A stretch of DNA of 39,944 nt from Oscillatoriaceae cyanobacterium M33_DOE_052 (lineage in GTDB: Bacteria; Cyanobacteriota; Cyanobacteriia; Cyanobacteriales; Laspinemataceae). Under the pieces are notes generated by a model. The model was not told where the DNA came from and made no database searches. It saw only the letters and a list, made by a program, of their open reading frames with translations. Each line of letters begins with the position of its first letter. Within the stretch, counting starts at the first letter, position 1. Position numbers and translations under genes: made by a program. Where the stretch lies: positions 1-39,944 of the forward strand of contig DVDU01000239.1 of assembly GCA_015296065.1 (NCBI GenBank). The letters are read 5' to 3'. This document shows, piece after piece, positions 15,301 to 22,870 of the stretch.

Positions 15301-17631
15301 CCCGGCATTACGGTGAACCCCACCAGCGGTATCACCACGGAAACGGCAGGGGGTAATGCGACGTTTACGGTGGTATTGAACACCGAACCCACGGCAAATG
15401 TGACTATTGGTATCACTTCCAGTGACACCACTGAGGGAACAGTTGATAAGTCGAGTTTGATATTTACTCCGACCAACTGGGATGTTGCTCAAACTGTCAC
15501 CGTCACCGGGGTGGATGATGATGTGGTTGATGGCAACGTCACTTATAACATCGTCACCACTGCTACCAGCACTGATACCAGCTACAGCGGTGTCAACCCC
15601 AGTGATGTGAGCATGACGAGCATTGACAATGACACGGCGGGTGTGACGATTACTCCCACCAGTGCTAATACCACAGAAGCGGGGGATACTGCCACTTTCA
15701 CTGTGGCACTCAACACCGAACCCACGGCAAATGTCACTATTCCTATCAGCAGCAGTGACACCACTGAGGGAACAGTTGATAAGTCGAGTCTGACGTTTAC
15801 GGCGGCGAACTGGGATACTGCTCAAACTGTCACCATTACTGGTGTGGATGATGATATCGCTGATGGCAGCATTTCCTACAATATCGTCACGGCGGCGGCT
15901 ACTGGCACTGATGCGGCTTACAGTGGCTTCAATGCGGCAGATGTGGCGGTGGTGAATGCTGATGATGAAACTCCTGGCATCACGGTAACGCCTTCGAGTG
16001 TGAGTACCACGGAAGCGGGGGGGACTGCAACTTTCACCGTCACGCTGAATACCGAACCCACGGCAAATGTCACTATTCCCATCAGCAGCAGTGACACCAC
16101 GGAGGGAACAGTTGATAAGTCGAGTTTGACGTTTACGGCGGCTAACTGGGATACTGCTCAAACTGTGACCATTACTGGTGTGGATGATGCGGTGGTGGAT
16201 GGCAATCTGCTGTACAATATCGTCACGGCGGCGGCTACCAGCACTGATACGGCTTACAGTGGTTTTGATGCGGCGGATGTGGCGGTTCTGAATGTGGATG
16301 ACGATGAAGAAACTACCACACCGCCTGAGCCTCCAACTGAGCCTCCAACTGAGCCGCCAACTCCGGAGCCGGGAGATTTGGTGGTGCCGCCTGTTGCCAA
16401 TAACAACACCAGCAATCCTTTTGTCAATAATGGCGGTACTCCTGCTGGCAATACTGGCGGGACTGGCGGTCAGTTTGGCGGGACACCTATCAGCACTGGT
16501 GGTGGTACTAATTTTACTGGCACTGCGGGTACTGGTGGCACTGGTACTGCTGCGGCTGACAATTGTCCGCCAATGCCTGCTCAACCAGTAGTCAGCTTTG
16601 AAATATCGGCGACTATTGATGGCACTGATGGGGATGATATTTTGGTAGGGGATGGCAATGCCAATGCTATTAAAGGCTACATTGGCAATGACTTTATCCT
16701 GGGTTTGGCCAGCAGCGATACTATCATTGGTGGTGTGACTGGCGATAACACCGGTGCCGATAATGATGTAATTTTCGGCAATAGCGGCAATGACTTGCTG
16801 CAAGGTAGCGAGGGTAATGATATTGTCTTCGGCGGCCAAGATAATGATATCGCTCACGGTGGTAAAGGTGATGACCTGTTGTGGGGCGATCGGGGTAGCG
16901 ATACCCTCATGGGTGACATGGGTAATGATGTCATCTACGGTGGCCCTGGCGACCCCAGTTTATCCGATGTTGACCTCGGCGATGTCATCTACGGCGGTGC
17001 TGGCAATGATATCCTGTTAGGCAACCAGGGGACTGACTCTATCTCCGGCGGCGATGGCGGTGACTTCCTCTATGGCGGTCGCGATAATGACTTGCTGCAT
17101 GGCGACGCTGGTAATGATTTCCTCTACGGCGACAAGGGTAATGATACGCTCTGCGCTGGCGATGGGGATGATACGCTCTATGGTGGCACTGGCAGTAATG
17201 CCGGTGTGGGCCAAAATGAGGAGCGGGACTTCCTCGATGGCGGCGTTGGCAATGATTTAATCTTTGGCAGTGAAGGGGACGATACCATCACTGGTGAGGA
17301 TGGCAGCGATGTCATCTACGGCGGCAAAGATAATGACTCTATCACTGGTGGTTCTGGTGATGATGTCCTCTCTGGTGACAAGGGGAGCGATACTCTCACT
17401 GGTGGCACTGGCAGTGATAAGTTTGTCTTGGCGGCTGGCTCTGGCAGTGATGTGATTACTGACTTTGCCGATACTGTGGATATGATTTGGTTGAGCGGTA
17501 TCTCGTTTGCTGATTTGACTGTCAGCGGTGATACTGCGACTACGTTTATCGATTTGGATGGAGAGCGTTTAGCTACTCTTTCTGGGGTCAACTTCAGTTT
17601 GATTACTGAGTCTGATTTCGCCACGATTTAG
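12334..17631 (+). CDS. Giant secreted protein: DUF4347, beta-helix, Calx-beta and RTX domains
   Basis: About 1765 residues. Residues about 20-175 are a DUF4347 domain (LVIIDPAVKDYQSL, HLVSHGGPATLQLG, ILIYGCEVAAGETG). Residues about 182-630 are a right-handed beta-helix (ISLREAINYSATGDTIQLAAGTY is avoided in full; key motif SLREAI) ending in a choice-of-anchor segment (NNGGATPTYGL). Residues about 632-882 hold Calx-beta domains. Residues about 882-1325 hold four repeats of roughly 112 residues. A Pro/Gly/Thr-rich linker leads to RTX nonapeptides (GGxGxDxxx, about 1425-1700). The tail ends SDFATI. RTX repeats bind calcium outside the cell and indicate type I secretion. I start at ATG 12334 because it directly precedes the DUF4347 domain; the 60 in-frame codons upstream are repeat DNA. 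No good ribosome site is visible. Confidence 0.88.
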   Translation: MPKPVSINRDIALQHQFFSDLVIIDPAVKDYQSLATGINPGAEAIILHSHRDGIRQIAEILATRPHIQTLHLVSHGGPATLQLGNSQLTEANLPQIQTWRQPSLNNILIYGCEVAAGETGQRFVQQFSQLTGAAVAASGTKTGAAKLGGDWELEFRIGDIWAALAFPAQLREAYAGVFATIVVTTLDDEDDGSLGGGTGISLREAINYSATGDTIQLAAGTYTLTLDGSGEDAGLTGDLDIDGKDLIIIGAGQTTTTIDGSGFTAGSGTQDRIFHLLNSANVDISALTIQNGDADVNSEYGGGIYNQSNGNLTLTNVTIQDNVGRFGGGIYITDGTLTIADSEISGNTAINSGGGYSSPQGGGIYIKNGTVTITDSDISGNTAGYAGGGIYIDSGTLTIIGSTMSGNNAAGDDGGAIYNDGATVTVISSLLSENISDGSGATVENTGNGTLTVINSTISGNTGSYGSGINNEYGTVTVSNSTITGNIAQNGGGGIAGYSNFTINNTIVIGNTDAVGDPSDANGSFTSNGTNIIGDTTNSNGFTNDITGVTADEVLHPFLSNNGGATPTYGLIMGSPALDAGTNADVPADTEDLDGDSDVAESIPFDVRGTGFDRILNSTVDIGAFEGFLEPVSITAQTATAVEGGTAGVYRITRTSSTGDLDVYLTLDTGTSTATTSEYTLTGGSISGTSPDFTVVIPDGQTFVDVTLTPTDDTLPENAETVKLDLKYGPSPYSIDTANPSATVTIAANDPISYAAAVNGSSSVNEGNSGNKLVILNVTRSGGIGTDSTVNYTLGGSVDASDYNNILVAGNAGSTTGTISFAPGETTKSVAVELIGDGIVEPDETLSLTLSAPNKTTAPESSTIATATASLTITNDDDAGVTINPTSISTTEAGGTAAFTVVLDSEPTANVTVALSGVDATEGTLDKTSLTFTPANWDTAQTVTVTGVNDDIADGSVSYTIATAATSTDSAYSAIAVDDVTVSNSDDETPGITVNPTSGITTETAGGNATFTVVLNTEPTANVTIGITSSDTTEGTVDKSSLIFTPTNWDVAQTVTVTGVDDDVVDGNVTYNIVTTATSTDTSYSGVNPSDVSMTSIDNDTAGVTITPTSANTTEAGDTATFTVALNTEPTANVTIPISSSDTTEGTVDKSSLTFTAANWDTAQTVTITGVDDDIADGSISYNIVTAAATGTDAAYSGFNAADVAVVNADDETPGITVTPSSVSTTEAGGTATFTVTLNTEPTANVTIPISSSDTTEGTVDKSSLTFTAANWDTAQTVTITGVDDAVVDGNLLYNIVTAAATSTDTAYSGFDAADVAVLNVDDDEETTTPPEPPTEPPTEPPTPEPGDLVVPPVANNNTSNPFVNNGGTPAGNTGGTGGQFGGTPISTGGGTNFTGTAGTGGTGTAAADNCPPMPAQPVVSFEISATIDGTDGDDILVGDGNANAIKGYIGNDFILGLASSDTIIGGVTGDNTGADNDVIFGNSGNDLLQGSEGNDIVFGGQDNDIAHGGKGDDLLWGDRGSDTLMGDMGNDVIYGGPGDPSLSDVDLGDVIYGGAGNDILLGNQGTDSISGGDGGDFLYGGRDNDLLHGDAGNDFLYGDKGNDTLCAGDGDDTLYGGTGSNAGVGQNEERDFLDGGVGNDLIFGSEGDDTITGEDGSDVIYGGKDNDSITGGSGDDVLSGDKGSDTLTGGTGSDKFVLAAGSGSDVITDFADTVDMIWLSGISFADLTVSGDTATTFIDLDGERLATLSGVNFSLITESDFATI

Positions 17632-17673
17632 TCTGGAAGTGGGTTATCCCCACTTGACTGATTTTCTAGGCAA

Positions 17674-17708
17674 CAAAACCCCGGTTTCTTGAGGAAATCG
17701 GGGTTTTG
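17674..17708 (+). terminator. Strong hairpin terminator after the first giant gene
   Basis: A 15-bp stem (17674-17688 with 17694-17708) interrupted only by one G-T pair, with the 5-nt loop TTGAG. The right arm contains CGGGGTTTTG. It starts 42 nt after the stop codon. Confidence 0.88.
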
Positions 17709-17729
17709 GTTTGCTGGTCAAAATTGAAC

Positions 17730-17881
17730 TATAGCAATCCTATTTCAATCGTAATATTTTTGGAGGGGCAATCCAGAAGTGGTTGCCCCCAGACGCTCCG
17801 GGGCAGCCACCCTTCGACAGGCTCAGGGGAAACCGGGGGGCCTGCCCCTACAATTACCACAACCCATTTAGGATTGCTATA
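17730..17881. mobile_element. MITE-like element with 13-bp terminal inverted repeats
   Basis: TATAGCAATCCTA (17730-17742) is the exact reverse complement of TAGGATTGCTATA (17869-17881). The 152-bp interval has no coding capacity and contains G/C-rich arms able to fold (GGGGCAATCC, GGTTGCCCCC, CCTTCGACAGGCTCAGGG). Size, perfect terminal repeats and lack of a gene fit a non-autonomous miniature element. No target duplication can be assigned with certainty because the termini begin and end in TATA. It lies between the giant gene's terminator and the Uma2 gene. Confidence 0.7.
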
Positions 17882-17912
17882 TAATTAAATTATCCTTGAC
17901 CCAAGAGTGGCG

Positions 17913-18521
17913 ATGACTTCTACTATCAACCAACGCACCTACACGGTGGCTGAATATTTAGCGCAAGAAGCTCCATCCACGGAACGCCATGAGTATCGTA
18001 ACGGAGAAATTATTCTTATGCCTCGTGGTACGCCTAATCATAATCAAATTACCCTGAATTTGGCGGGCGCATTAAATTTTGCCTTGCGACGCCAACCCTA
18101 TCATGTTTTTGTCACAGACCAACGCCTGTGTATCCCGGAGAAGCGGGTTTATACTTATCCTGATGTGATGATAATCCGTCAGCCCATAGAATTGCAAGTG
18201 GGGCGCAATGATACGGTGTTGAATCCTTTGGTTATTGCGGAGGTGTTATCAAAATCAACCCGCAGTTATGATAAAGATGATAAATTTGCCGCTTATCGGA
18301 CTATTCCCAGTTTTAGCGAGTATTTACTTATCGAACAATATGCTCCCCATGTGGAACATTACACCAAAACTGAGGGTCAGGCTTGGCTATTTCGGGAGTA
18401 TGATGGTTTAGAGGCGACGGTATCTTTCCAAGCGTTTGAGTTTATAATTGCTCTAGCTGATTTGTATGATAAGGTGGATTTTGGGGCGGAGGTGGCGGAG
18501 AGTGATACAGAACCAAGTTAA
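17913..18521 (+). CDS. Uma2-family (DUF820) putative restriction-like endonuclease
   Basis: A 202-residue protein with the Uma2/DUF820 layout: TVAEYLAQEAPSTERHEYRN, GEIILMPRGTPNHNQI, then YPDVMII, PLVIAEVLSKSTRSYDK and KFAAYRTIPSFSEYLLIEQ. The PD and the following EVLSKST give the PD-(D/E)XK nuclease core. The family is greatly expanded in cyanobacteria and its substrate is unknown. An ATG at 17913 is used; a GTG two codons earlier (17907) is equally possible. It sits just after a MITE-like element and is followed by repeat-rich DNA, a typical setting for these scattered genes. Confidence 0.92.
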   Translation: MTSTINQRTYTVAEYLAQEAPSTERHEYRNGEIILMPRGTPNHNQITLNLAGALNFALRRQPYHVFVTDQRLCIPEKRVYTYPDVMIIRQPIELQVGRNDTVLNPLVIAEVLSKSTRSYDKDDKFAAYRTIPSFSEYLLIEQYAPHVEHYTKTEGQAWLFREYDGLEATVSFQAFEFIIALADLYDKVDFGAEVAESDTEPS

Positions 18522-18553
18522 TTTTCCAAAAAACGATGATTTTTTTGCGCTGT

Positions 18554-18577
18554 AGGGGTGATTCGCGAATCACCCCT
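18554..18577. repeat. GATTCGCGAATC-core palindrome, copy 2
   Basis: A perfect 24-bp palindrome with AGGGGT arms around the 12-bp core. Compared with copy 1 the arm carries compensating changes on both sides (C/G to T/A), so pairing is kept, which argues for selection on, or spread as, a hairpin. Confidence 0.85.
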
Positions 18578-18831
18578 CCGAACCAAGATAATTTTCGCCT
18601 TTTAAAGAAAAATTTACATAACTTAAAATAAATTTATGCTGTCAGGGGAACAATCATAATTGATGGGGGGTCTTGTGGCGCAATTCCGGTTTTGTAAATT
18701 GTGGGAAAACAGGGTATTGCTCGGATAATCGCGGGCAAAAATCCGGGCGATCGGATATATTTTTTGTCTCTTAAAAGAATAAAATTGCTGTCCGGAAACC
18801 GGTAAAAGTGCTTGTTTACTTAGCCAGAAAT

Positions 18832-18959
18832 GGTCATTTGTTATTGGTCATTTGTCTTTTGTCATTGCTCATTTGTCCGTTGGTCGGGTGGATTCGCGAA
18901 TCTCCCCTACAAGGGACAAGGGATAAGGGACAAGCGGACTTGCGGACAAGGTACAAGTG
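18832..18959. repeat. Composite repeat: heptamer arrays flanking a palindrome core
   Basis: Eight heptamer units of the GGTCATT/TGTCATT type (18832-18887), the core GATTCGCGAATC (18891-18902), then about seven AAGGGAC-type units (18911-18959). The left and right arrays are approximately reverse-complementary, so the whole can fold around the palindrome. Confidence 0.75.
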
Positions 18960-18983
18960 ACCCCAATTTGGGAGAGAGAAAAA

Positions 18984-20435
18984 GTGAAAAATTATAATTA
19001 TCTATTGAAAGGTACGGCCTTAGCTTTCTTGAGTGCATCCACGGTAGCAAGTTTGATGTTAAATGCCTGGTTATCCCCTGGGGTGATGGCTAATAATGCC
19101 AGCATCGGGGGAGAATCTCAGCCAGCTATGAATGGGCAAATTATGGCGGGTCAAACTGTTATTTATGTTGACCCGAAACGGGGCAATGATGAAGTAGGTG
19201 GCGATACATCGGCAAATCCCCTGCGGACGATTACGGCGGCTTTGGCAAAAGCGGATGCGGGGACGGTGATTCAATTAGCCCCGGGGCGGTATAGTGCGGG
19301 GGAAGTGTTTCCCCTGCAGCTGAAACGGGGGGTGATTTTGCGGGGTGATGAAGGTCGCCAGGGTGAAGGGGTGTTGATTGTGGGTAGCGGTCGTTATGTC
19401 AGCCGGACTTGGGCGCGACAGAATGTGACTATTTTAGCAGAAGATAGCAGCCAAATTCTGGGGGTGACGGTGACGAATGCGGAAACGCGGGGGACGGGGG
19501 TTTGGATAGAGAATGGCAATCCGGTGATTAGTAATAGTACATTTGTGAGCAATAATCGGGAGGGAATTTTTGTTTCGGGTCGATCGGAACCGGTGATCGA
19601 GAATAATCAGTTTGCTTATAATGGTGGCAATGGGATTTCGGTGACGCGGGAGGCAAAAGGACTAATCCGGGGTAATGTGTTCCTGGATACGGGTTTTGGC
19701 TTGGCGATCGGCCATGATGCGGCCCCGATTATTGAAAATAACCAAATTCGCCAAAATCGCGTTGGGGTGGTGGTGACACAGCAGGCTCGTCCGATTTTAC
19801 GGGGCAATACGATCGAGAATAATAGCGAATATGGTGTGGTGGCGATTGCCCAATCGCAACCGGAAATCGCCAGTAGCAATGTTTTCCAGAATAACGATCG
19901 CACCGACACGTTTATCGCCAGGGAACCCCAAGGCGTCCCCCCCACACCCACCGTGGCGATGGGAGAGCAAAAAACTGTCTTTACCTGCGAACCCTATACT
20001 AACGGTTTTGCCACCGTGGCGCAAAAGGGAAATGCTTCGATTCCCCAACCCATGATTATCTGGAAGAGTACAGAATTTGACTCCCCAGAAAACCGCTGCT
20101 TGCAAGTCACTCAGCGGCTCAACCAAATGGTGACAGAAAAAGGCGGCAAATTTGATAATATGCTATTTGCCACCGGTAGGGTGAATGACAGCAAAGTGGT
20201 TTGCTTAGTCAAGAATGTGGCGGAAAGCTGCCAACCCAATAATATGCTATTTGCCCTCAGTGGCAGCAACGCCAGCAACCCCGCTGAGGTGTTACGCCGG
20301 TTGATTGCTTTCAGCGTGAAAGGTGGGGGCAACCCGGTGCAGGAGTTGGGCGAAGAAGCGGTAGCACCTTTGCAAGCCGTGGCTGATAATTTGGCTCCCG
20401 AACTGGGTTTATGGTTTGTTAATACTGCACAATAG
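18984..20435 (+). CDS. Exported DUF1565 beta-helix protein with C-terminal COP23 domain
   Basis: About 483 residues. A signal peptide (basic KNYNYLLKG, then GTALAFLSASTVASLMLNAW) is probably cut near VMA-NNAS. DUF1565 begins at about residue 60 (VIYVDPKRGNDEVGGD, NPLRTITAALAKADAGTVI). It continues into a right-handed parallel beta-helix of N/G-rich turns (IENNQFAYNGGNGISV) to about residue 305. The last 155 residues are a COP23 domain with four cysteines (FTCEP, NRCLQ, VVCLV, ESCQP) that also occur in the next gene. COP23 is named after a cyanobacterial circadian oscillating protein; its function is unknown. I chose GTG 18984 because GGAG lies 9 nt upstream; a GTG at 18957 would add nine residues and spoil the signal peptide. 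It is followed by a hairpin and a longer paralogue. Confidence 0.85.
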   Translation: MKNYNYLLKGTALAFLSASTVASLMLNAWLSPGVMANNASIGGESQPAMNGQIMAGQTVIYVDPKRGNDEVGGDTSANPLRTITAALAKADAGTVIQLAPGRYSAGEVFPLQLKRGVILRGDEGRQGEGVLIVGSGRYVSRTWARQNVTILAEDSSQILGVTVTNAETRGTGVWIENGNPVISNSTFVSNNREGIFVSGRSEPVIENNQFAYNGGNGISVTREAKGLIRGNVFLDTGFGLAIGHDAAPIIENNQIRQNRVGVVVTQQARPILRGNTIENNSEYGVVAIAQSQPEIASSNVFQNNDRTDTFIAREPQGVPPTPTVAMGEQKTVFTCEPYTNGFATVAQKGNASIPQPMIIWKSTEFDSPENRCLQVTQRLNQMVTEKGGKFDNMLFATGRVNDSKVVCLVKNVAESCQPNNMLFALSGSNASNPAEVLRRLIAFSVKGGGNPVQELGEEAVAPLQAVADNLAPELGLWFVNTAQ

Positions 20436-20463
20436 GTGCTTCCGCATCATATTGGGTATTGAG

Positions 20464-20496
20464 AGAAACCCGGTTTGTGAAAGCAACCGGGTTTCT
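20464..20496 (+). terminator. Hairpin between the two COP23 genes
   Basis: AGAAACCCGGTT (20464-20475) pairs perfectly with AACCGGGTTTCT (20485-20496) across a 9-nt loop, 28 nt after the stop. The T-run is short, so partial read-through into the next gene is plausible. Confidence 0.75.
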
Positions 20497-20545
20497 TGCC
20501 AATTAACTGCATAATTAATTCAGGGTAGTTGACAAGCAAAACACC

Positions 20546-22708
20546 ATGATATTATCTGGTAGTAAGGCTGCTCGTATTGGTGCAGCATTGGCGATATTGG
20601 CTATTTTTGGTCATGGCTTCCGGGATTATATTGTAAATCATCGCTTCCCGTATTCTCAAAGGGCGATGGCAGCAACTCCTGCGGAAATTGAGGCAATGGC
20701 ACGGCGAGTTTCGGTGCTGATTAGCCCCAATTTGACCCAAAAAGGTGATAAACTGGTGGTGGCGGGGCAAAAAACTGGTAGCGGGGTGCTGGTGGCGAGG
20801 TCTGGCAATACTTACTATGTGCTGACGGCTTTGCATGTGGTGAGTAAAACTGGGGGTTTCCACGCGATCGCCACTGATGATGGTGCGGTGTATTATATAG
20901 ATGCCAGGGCTAATAGTCCTGATATGATTCCGTTAGGCAACCAGGCGGGAGCTTTGGGGGAAAAAATCAGCGGCTTAGATTTGGCTTTGCTCAAATTCAC
21001 CAGCGCAACTCCCCATGAAGTGGCGAGAATTGCTAGGGGAGCAGTTGCTACTAATGAGCCAGTTTTTATCAGTGGTTTGCCTAATCCTGATGATTTGCGC
21101 ATTACTGTGCGTCAGCGTCGCTTTTCTCCCGGGAATATCGCCGAAATCGTTAATCCCCCCATTGCTGACGGTGGTTATAGCTTGCTCTACACCAGTGAAA
21201 CCGGCGACGGGATGAGCGGCGGTCCCCTATTTAATGCTAACGGGGAATTAATCGGTATTCACGGGAGAGGTAGGGGGATTGAAAACAATTGTAGCACGCC
21301 AGAAGTCAGCGCTAACCATAGTTGCGGGATTCCCATTAGTCTTTTTCTCAATTCTCCCCAAATTCAAGCTGCCCAAATTCCGTTTAATTCAGCTCCGGTG
21401 GAGATAGTCACTGCTGCCTCTCCCACTCCTTTGCCATCTGCTACTCCAGCTCCGACAACTACAGCAACAGTTTACTACATCGACCCCCAACGGGGTGCGA
21501 ATAAAGCTAGTGCGGGGAAAACTCCTGATAATCCTTTTCAAAGCATTAGTTACGCCTTGCAAGGGGCGCAGCCCGGTACTATTATTAATTTAGCGCCGGG
21601 TTTGTATAACACTAAAGAACAATTCCCAATTAAAGTTAAACCAGGGGTGATTCTGCAAGGTGATGAAAGCAATCAAGGGCAAGCCATCATTATCAGTGGT
21701 GGTGGTTGGGAGATGACGCGCAATTTGGGAAGGCAAAATCTGGCGATTGTGGCGGGCGATCGCGCCGAAATCAAAGGCGTTACCATTACCAACCCTCAAG
21801 GTACTGGCATTTGGATAGAAAACAGTAATCCCATCATCCGTAACAACACCTTTACCAAGAGCCAGCGAGAAGGAATTCTCATCACCGGTATGGCTGCACC
21901 GGTCATAGAAAATAACAAATTTCACGATAATCCCGCTAATGGTATTGCCATGATCGGTGAAGGTGCTGCCAATATCCACCAAAATCAGTTTTACAATAAT
22001 GGCTTGGCCTTAGTGATTGGAGCCACTGCCAATCCTACTATAGCAGGAAATCACCTACTGGGCAACCGCATTGGTATCATTATTCTTGATAATTCTCGCC
22101 CCATATTAGAAGATAACATTATTGAAAATAACAGTCAATACGGCATCTTAATCCAGCCCCAAGCCCAACTGCCTGACATAGAAAATAATCTATTTCGTGC
22201 CAACAAAATCAGCAACACCCTGATTGCCGAAACCAATCCGCATAATCTCAGTTTACCAGCATCATTACCCAGATTCCCATTTACCTGTATCCAGTACGAT
22301 CGGGGTTGGGCAACCTTCGCCCAAAACGGCAACAACTCCATCCCCCAACCCGTCCTCATTTGGAATGAATCCCAATTGCTACCCCCCCAAACCCGCTGTG
22401 AAGATGTCACTACCAAACTCAACGGCATCATCACCGTGAATGGCAATAGCATCGAAGATATGCTCTTGACCACCGGGGAATTAAATAATAGCAATGCCAT
22501 TTGCTTCGTGCGCGATGTTCAAGAAAAATGTCAGCCAGAAAATCTCCTATTAAACGTGATTGGCAACCACGCCGAAGCCTTGAAAAACATCTTGATCGTC
22601 CAACCGCCAGCTAACTCCATTCAAAAAATCGGCGGCGAAACCATTGCCCCCTTGCAACCCCTTGCCCAAATTCTACAGCCAGAAGCAGGTTTGTGGTTTG
22701 TGAAATAA
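20546..22708 (+). CDS. Trypsin-like protease fused to DUF1565 beta-helix and COP23
   Basis: 720 residues. An N-terminal hydrophobic segment (IGAALAILAIFGHGF) acts as signal or anchor. A chymotrypsin-fold serine protease follows (about 50-270) with a complete triad: His97 in LTALHVV, Asp145 in LDLALLKF and Ser224 in GDGMSGGPLF. A Pro/Thr/Ala-rich linker (about 290-308) leads to DUF1565 (YYIDPQRGANKASAGK) and a parallel beta-helix to about residue 560. The C-terminal COP23 domain (575-720) keeps the four cysteines of the upstream gene. The second half is a paralogue of the whole mature upstream protein, so this gene reads as that protein plus a protease. It probably acts in the periplasm or outside the cell. 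Target unknown; cleavage of the neighbouring surface proteins is a guess. Confidence 0.9.
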   Translation: MILSGSKAARIGAALAILAIFGHGFRDYIVNHRFPYSQRAMAATPAEIEAMARRVSVLISPNLTQKGDKLVVAGQKTGSGVLVARSGNTYYVLTALHVVSKTGGFHAIATDDGAVYYIDARANSPDMIPLGNQAGALGEKISGLDLALLKFTSATPHEVARIARGAVATNEPVFISGLPNPDDLRITVRQRRFSPGNIAEIVNPPIADGGYSLLYTSETGDGMSGGPLFNANGELIGIHGRGRGIENNCSTPEVSANHSCGIPISLFLNSPQIQAAQIPFNSAPVEIVTAASPTPLPSATPAPTTTATVYYIDPQRGANKASAGKTPDNPFQSISYALQGAQPGTIINLAPGLYNTKEQFPIKVKPGVILQGDESNQGQAIIISGGGWEMTRNLGRQNLAIVAGDRAEIKGVTITNPQGTGIWIENSNPIIRNNTFTKSQREGILITGMAAPVIENNKFHDNPANGIAMIGEGAANIHQNQFYNNGLALVIGATANPTIAGNHLLGNRIGIIILDNSRPILEDNIIENNSQYGILIQPQAQLPDIENNLFRANKISNTLIAETNPHNLSLPASLPRFPFTCIQYDRGWATFAQNGNNSIPQPVLIWNESQLLPPQTRCEDVTTKLNGIITVNGNSIEDMLLTTGELNNSNAICFVRDVQEKCQPENLLLNVIGNHAEALKNILIVQPPANSIQKIGGETIAPLQPLAQILQPEAGLWFVK

Positions 22709-22714
22709 TTTCCC

Positions 22715-22868
22715 GGTTCTTAATTGGGCTTCAGCCCAATCTTAGGTTCTTAGTTGGGCTTCAGCCCAATCTTAGGTTCGTAGTTGGGCTTCAGCCCAAT
22801 CTTAGGTTTGAAAGAGGGCTAAAGCCCAACTACAAACTGGCGGAGGGCTAAAGCCCAACTACAAACTG
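22715..22868. repeat. Five-unit hairpin repeat array between convergent genes
   Basis: Three direct units with 30-bp period (at 22715, 22745 and 22775) each contain TTGGGCTTCAGCCCAA. They are followed by two units in the opposite orientation (from about 22815 and 22843) with GGGCTAAAGCCC. The array fills the whole gap between the protease gene and the minus-strand TPS-CHAT gene. A bidirectional terminator role is likely. It matches the two-unit copy at 9802-9854. Confidence 0.88.
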
Positions 22869-22870
22869 GG

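Larger units (their letters stand above)
18522..18983. other. Repeat-rich spacer before the COP23 gene pair
   Basis: No gene found. It contains palindrome copy 2 (18554-18577), A/T-rich unique sequence (about 18580-18830), heptamer arrays (18832-18887 and 18911-18959) and, between them, a third GATTCGCGAATC core (18891-18902). The following gene begins immediately after the last array. Confidence 0.7.

Noticed and set aside
14881-16857. A 658-codon minus-strand open frame opposite the first giant gene
   Set aside because: It mirrors the repetitive Calx-beta/RTX coding strand, is rich in Ile/Arg/Ser with no domain, and has no ribosome site. The plus-strand frame shows clear protein families.
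18957-18983. GTG start at 18957 for the first COP23 gene
   Set aside because: It would begin at the edge of a heptamer repeat and put acidic residues before the signal peptide; GTG 18984 has GGAG at the right distance.
22715-22868. CRISPR-like array with a 30-bp period
   Set aside because: There are no unique spacers between units, the orientation switches, and there are no cas genes; each unit is a self-complementary hairpin.
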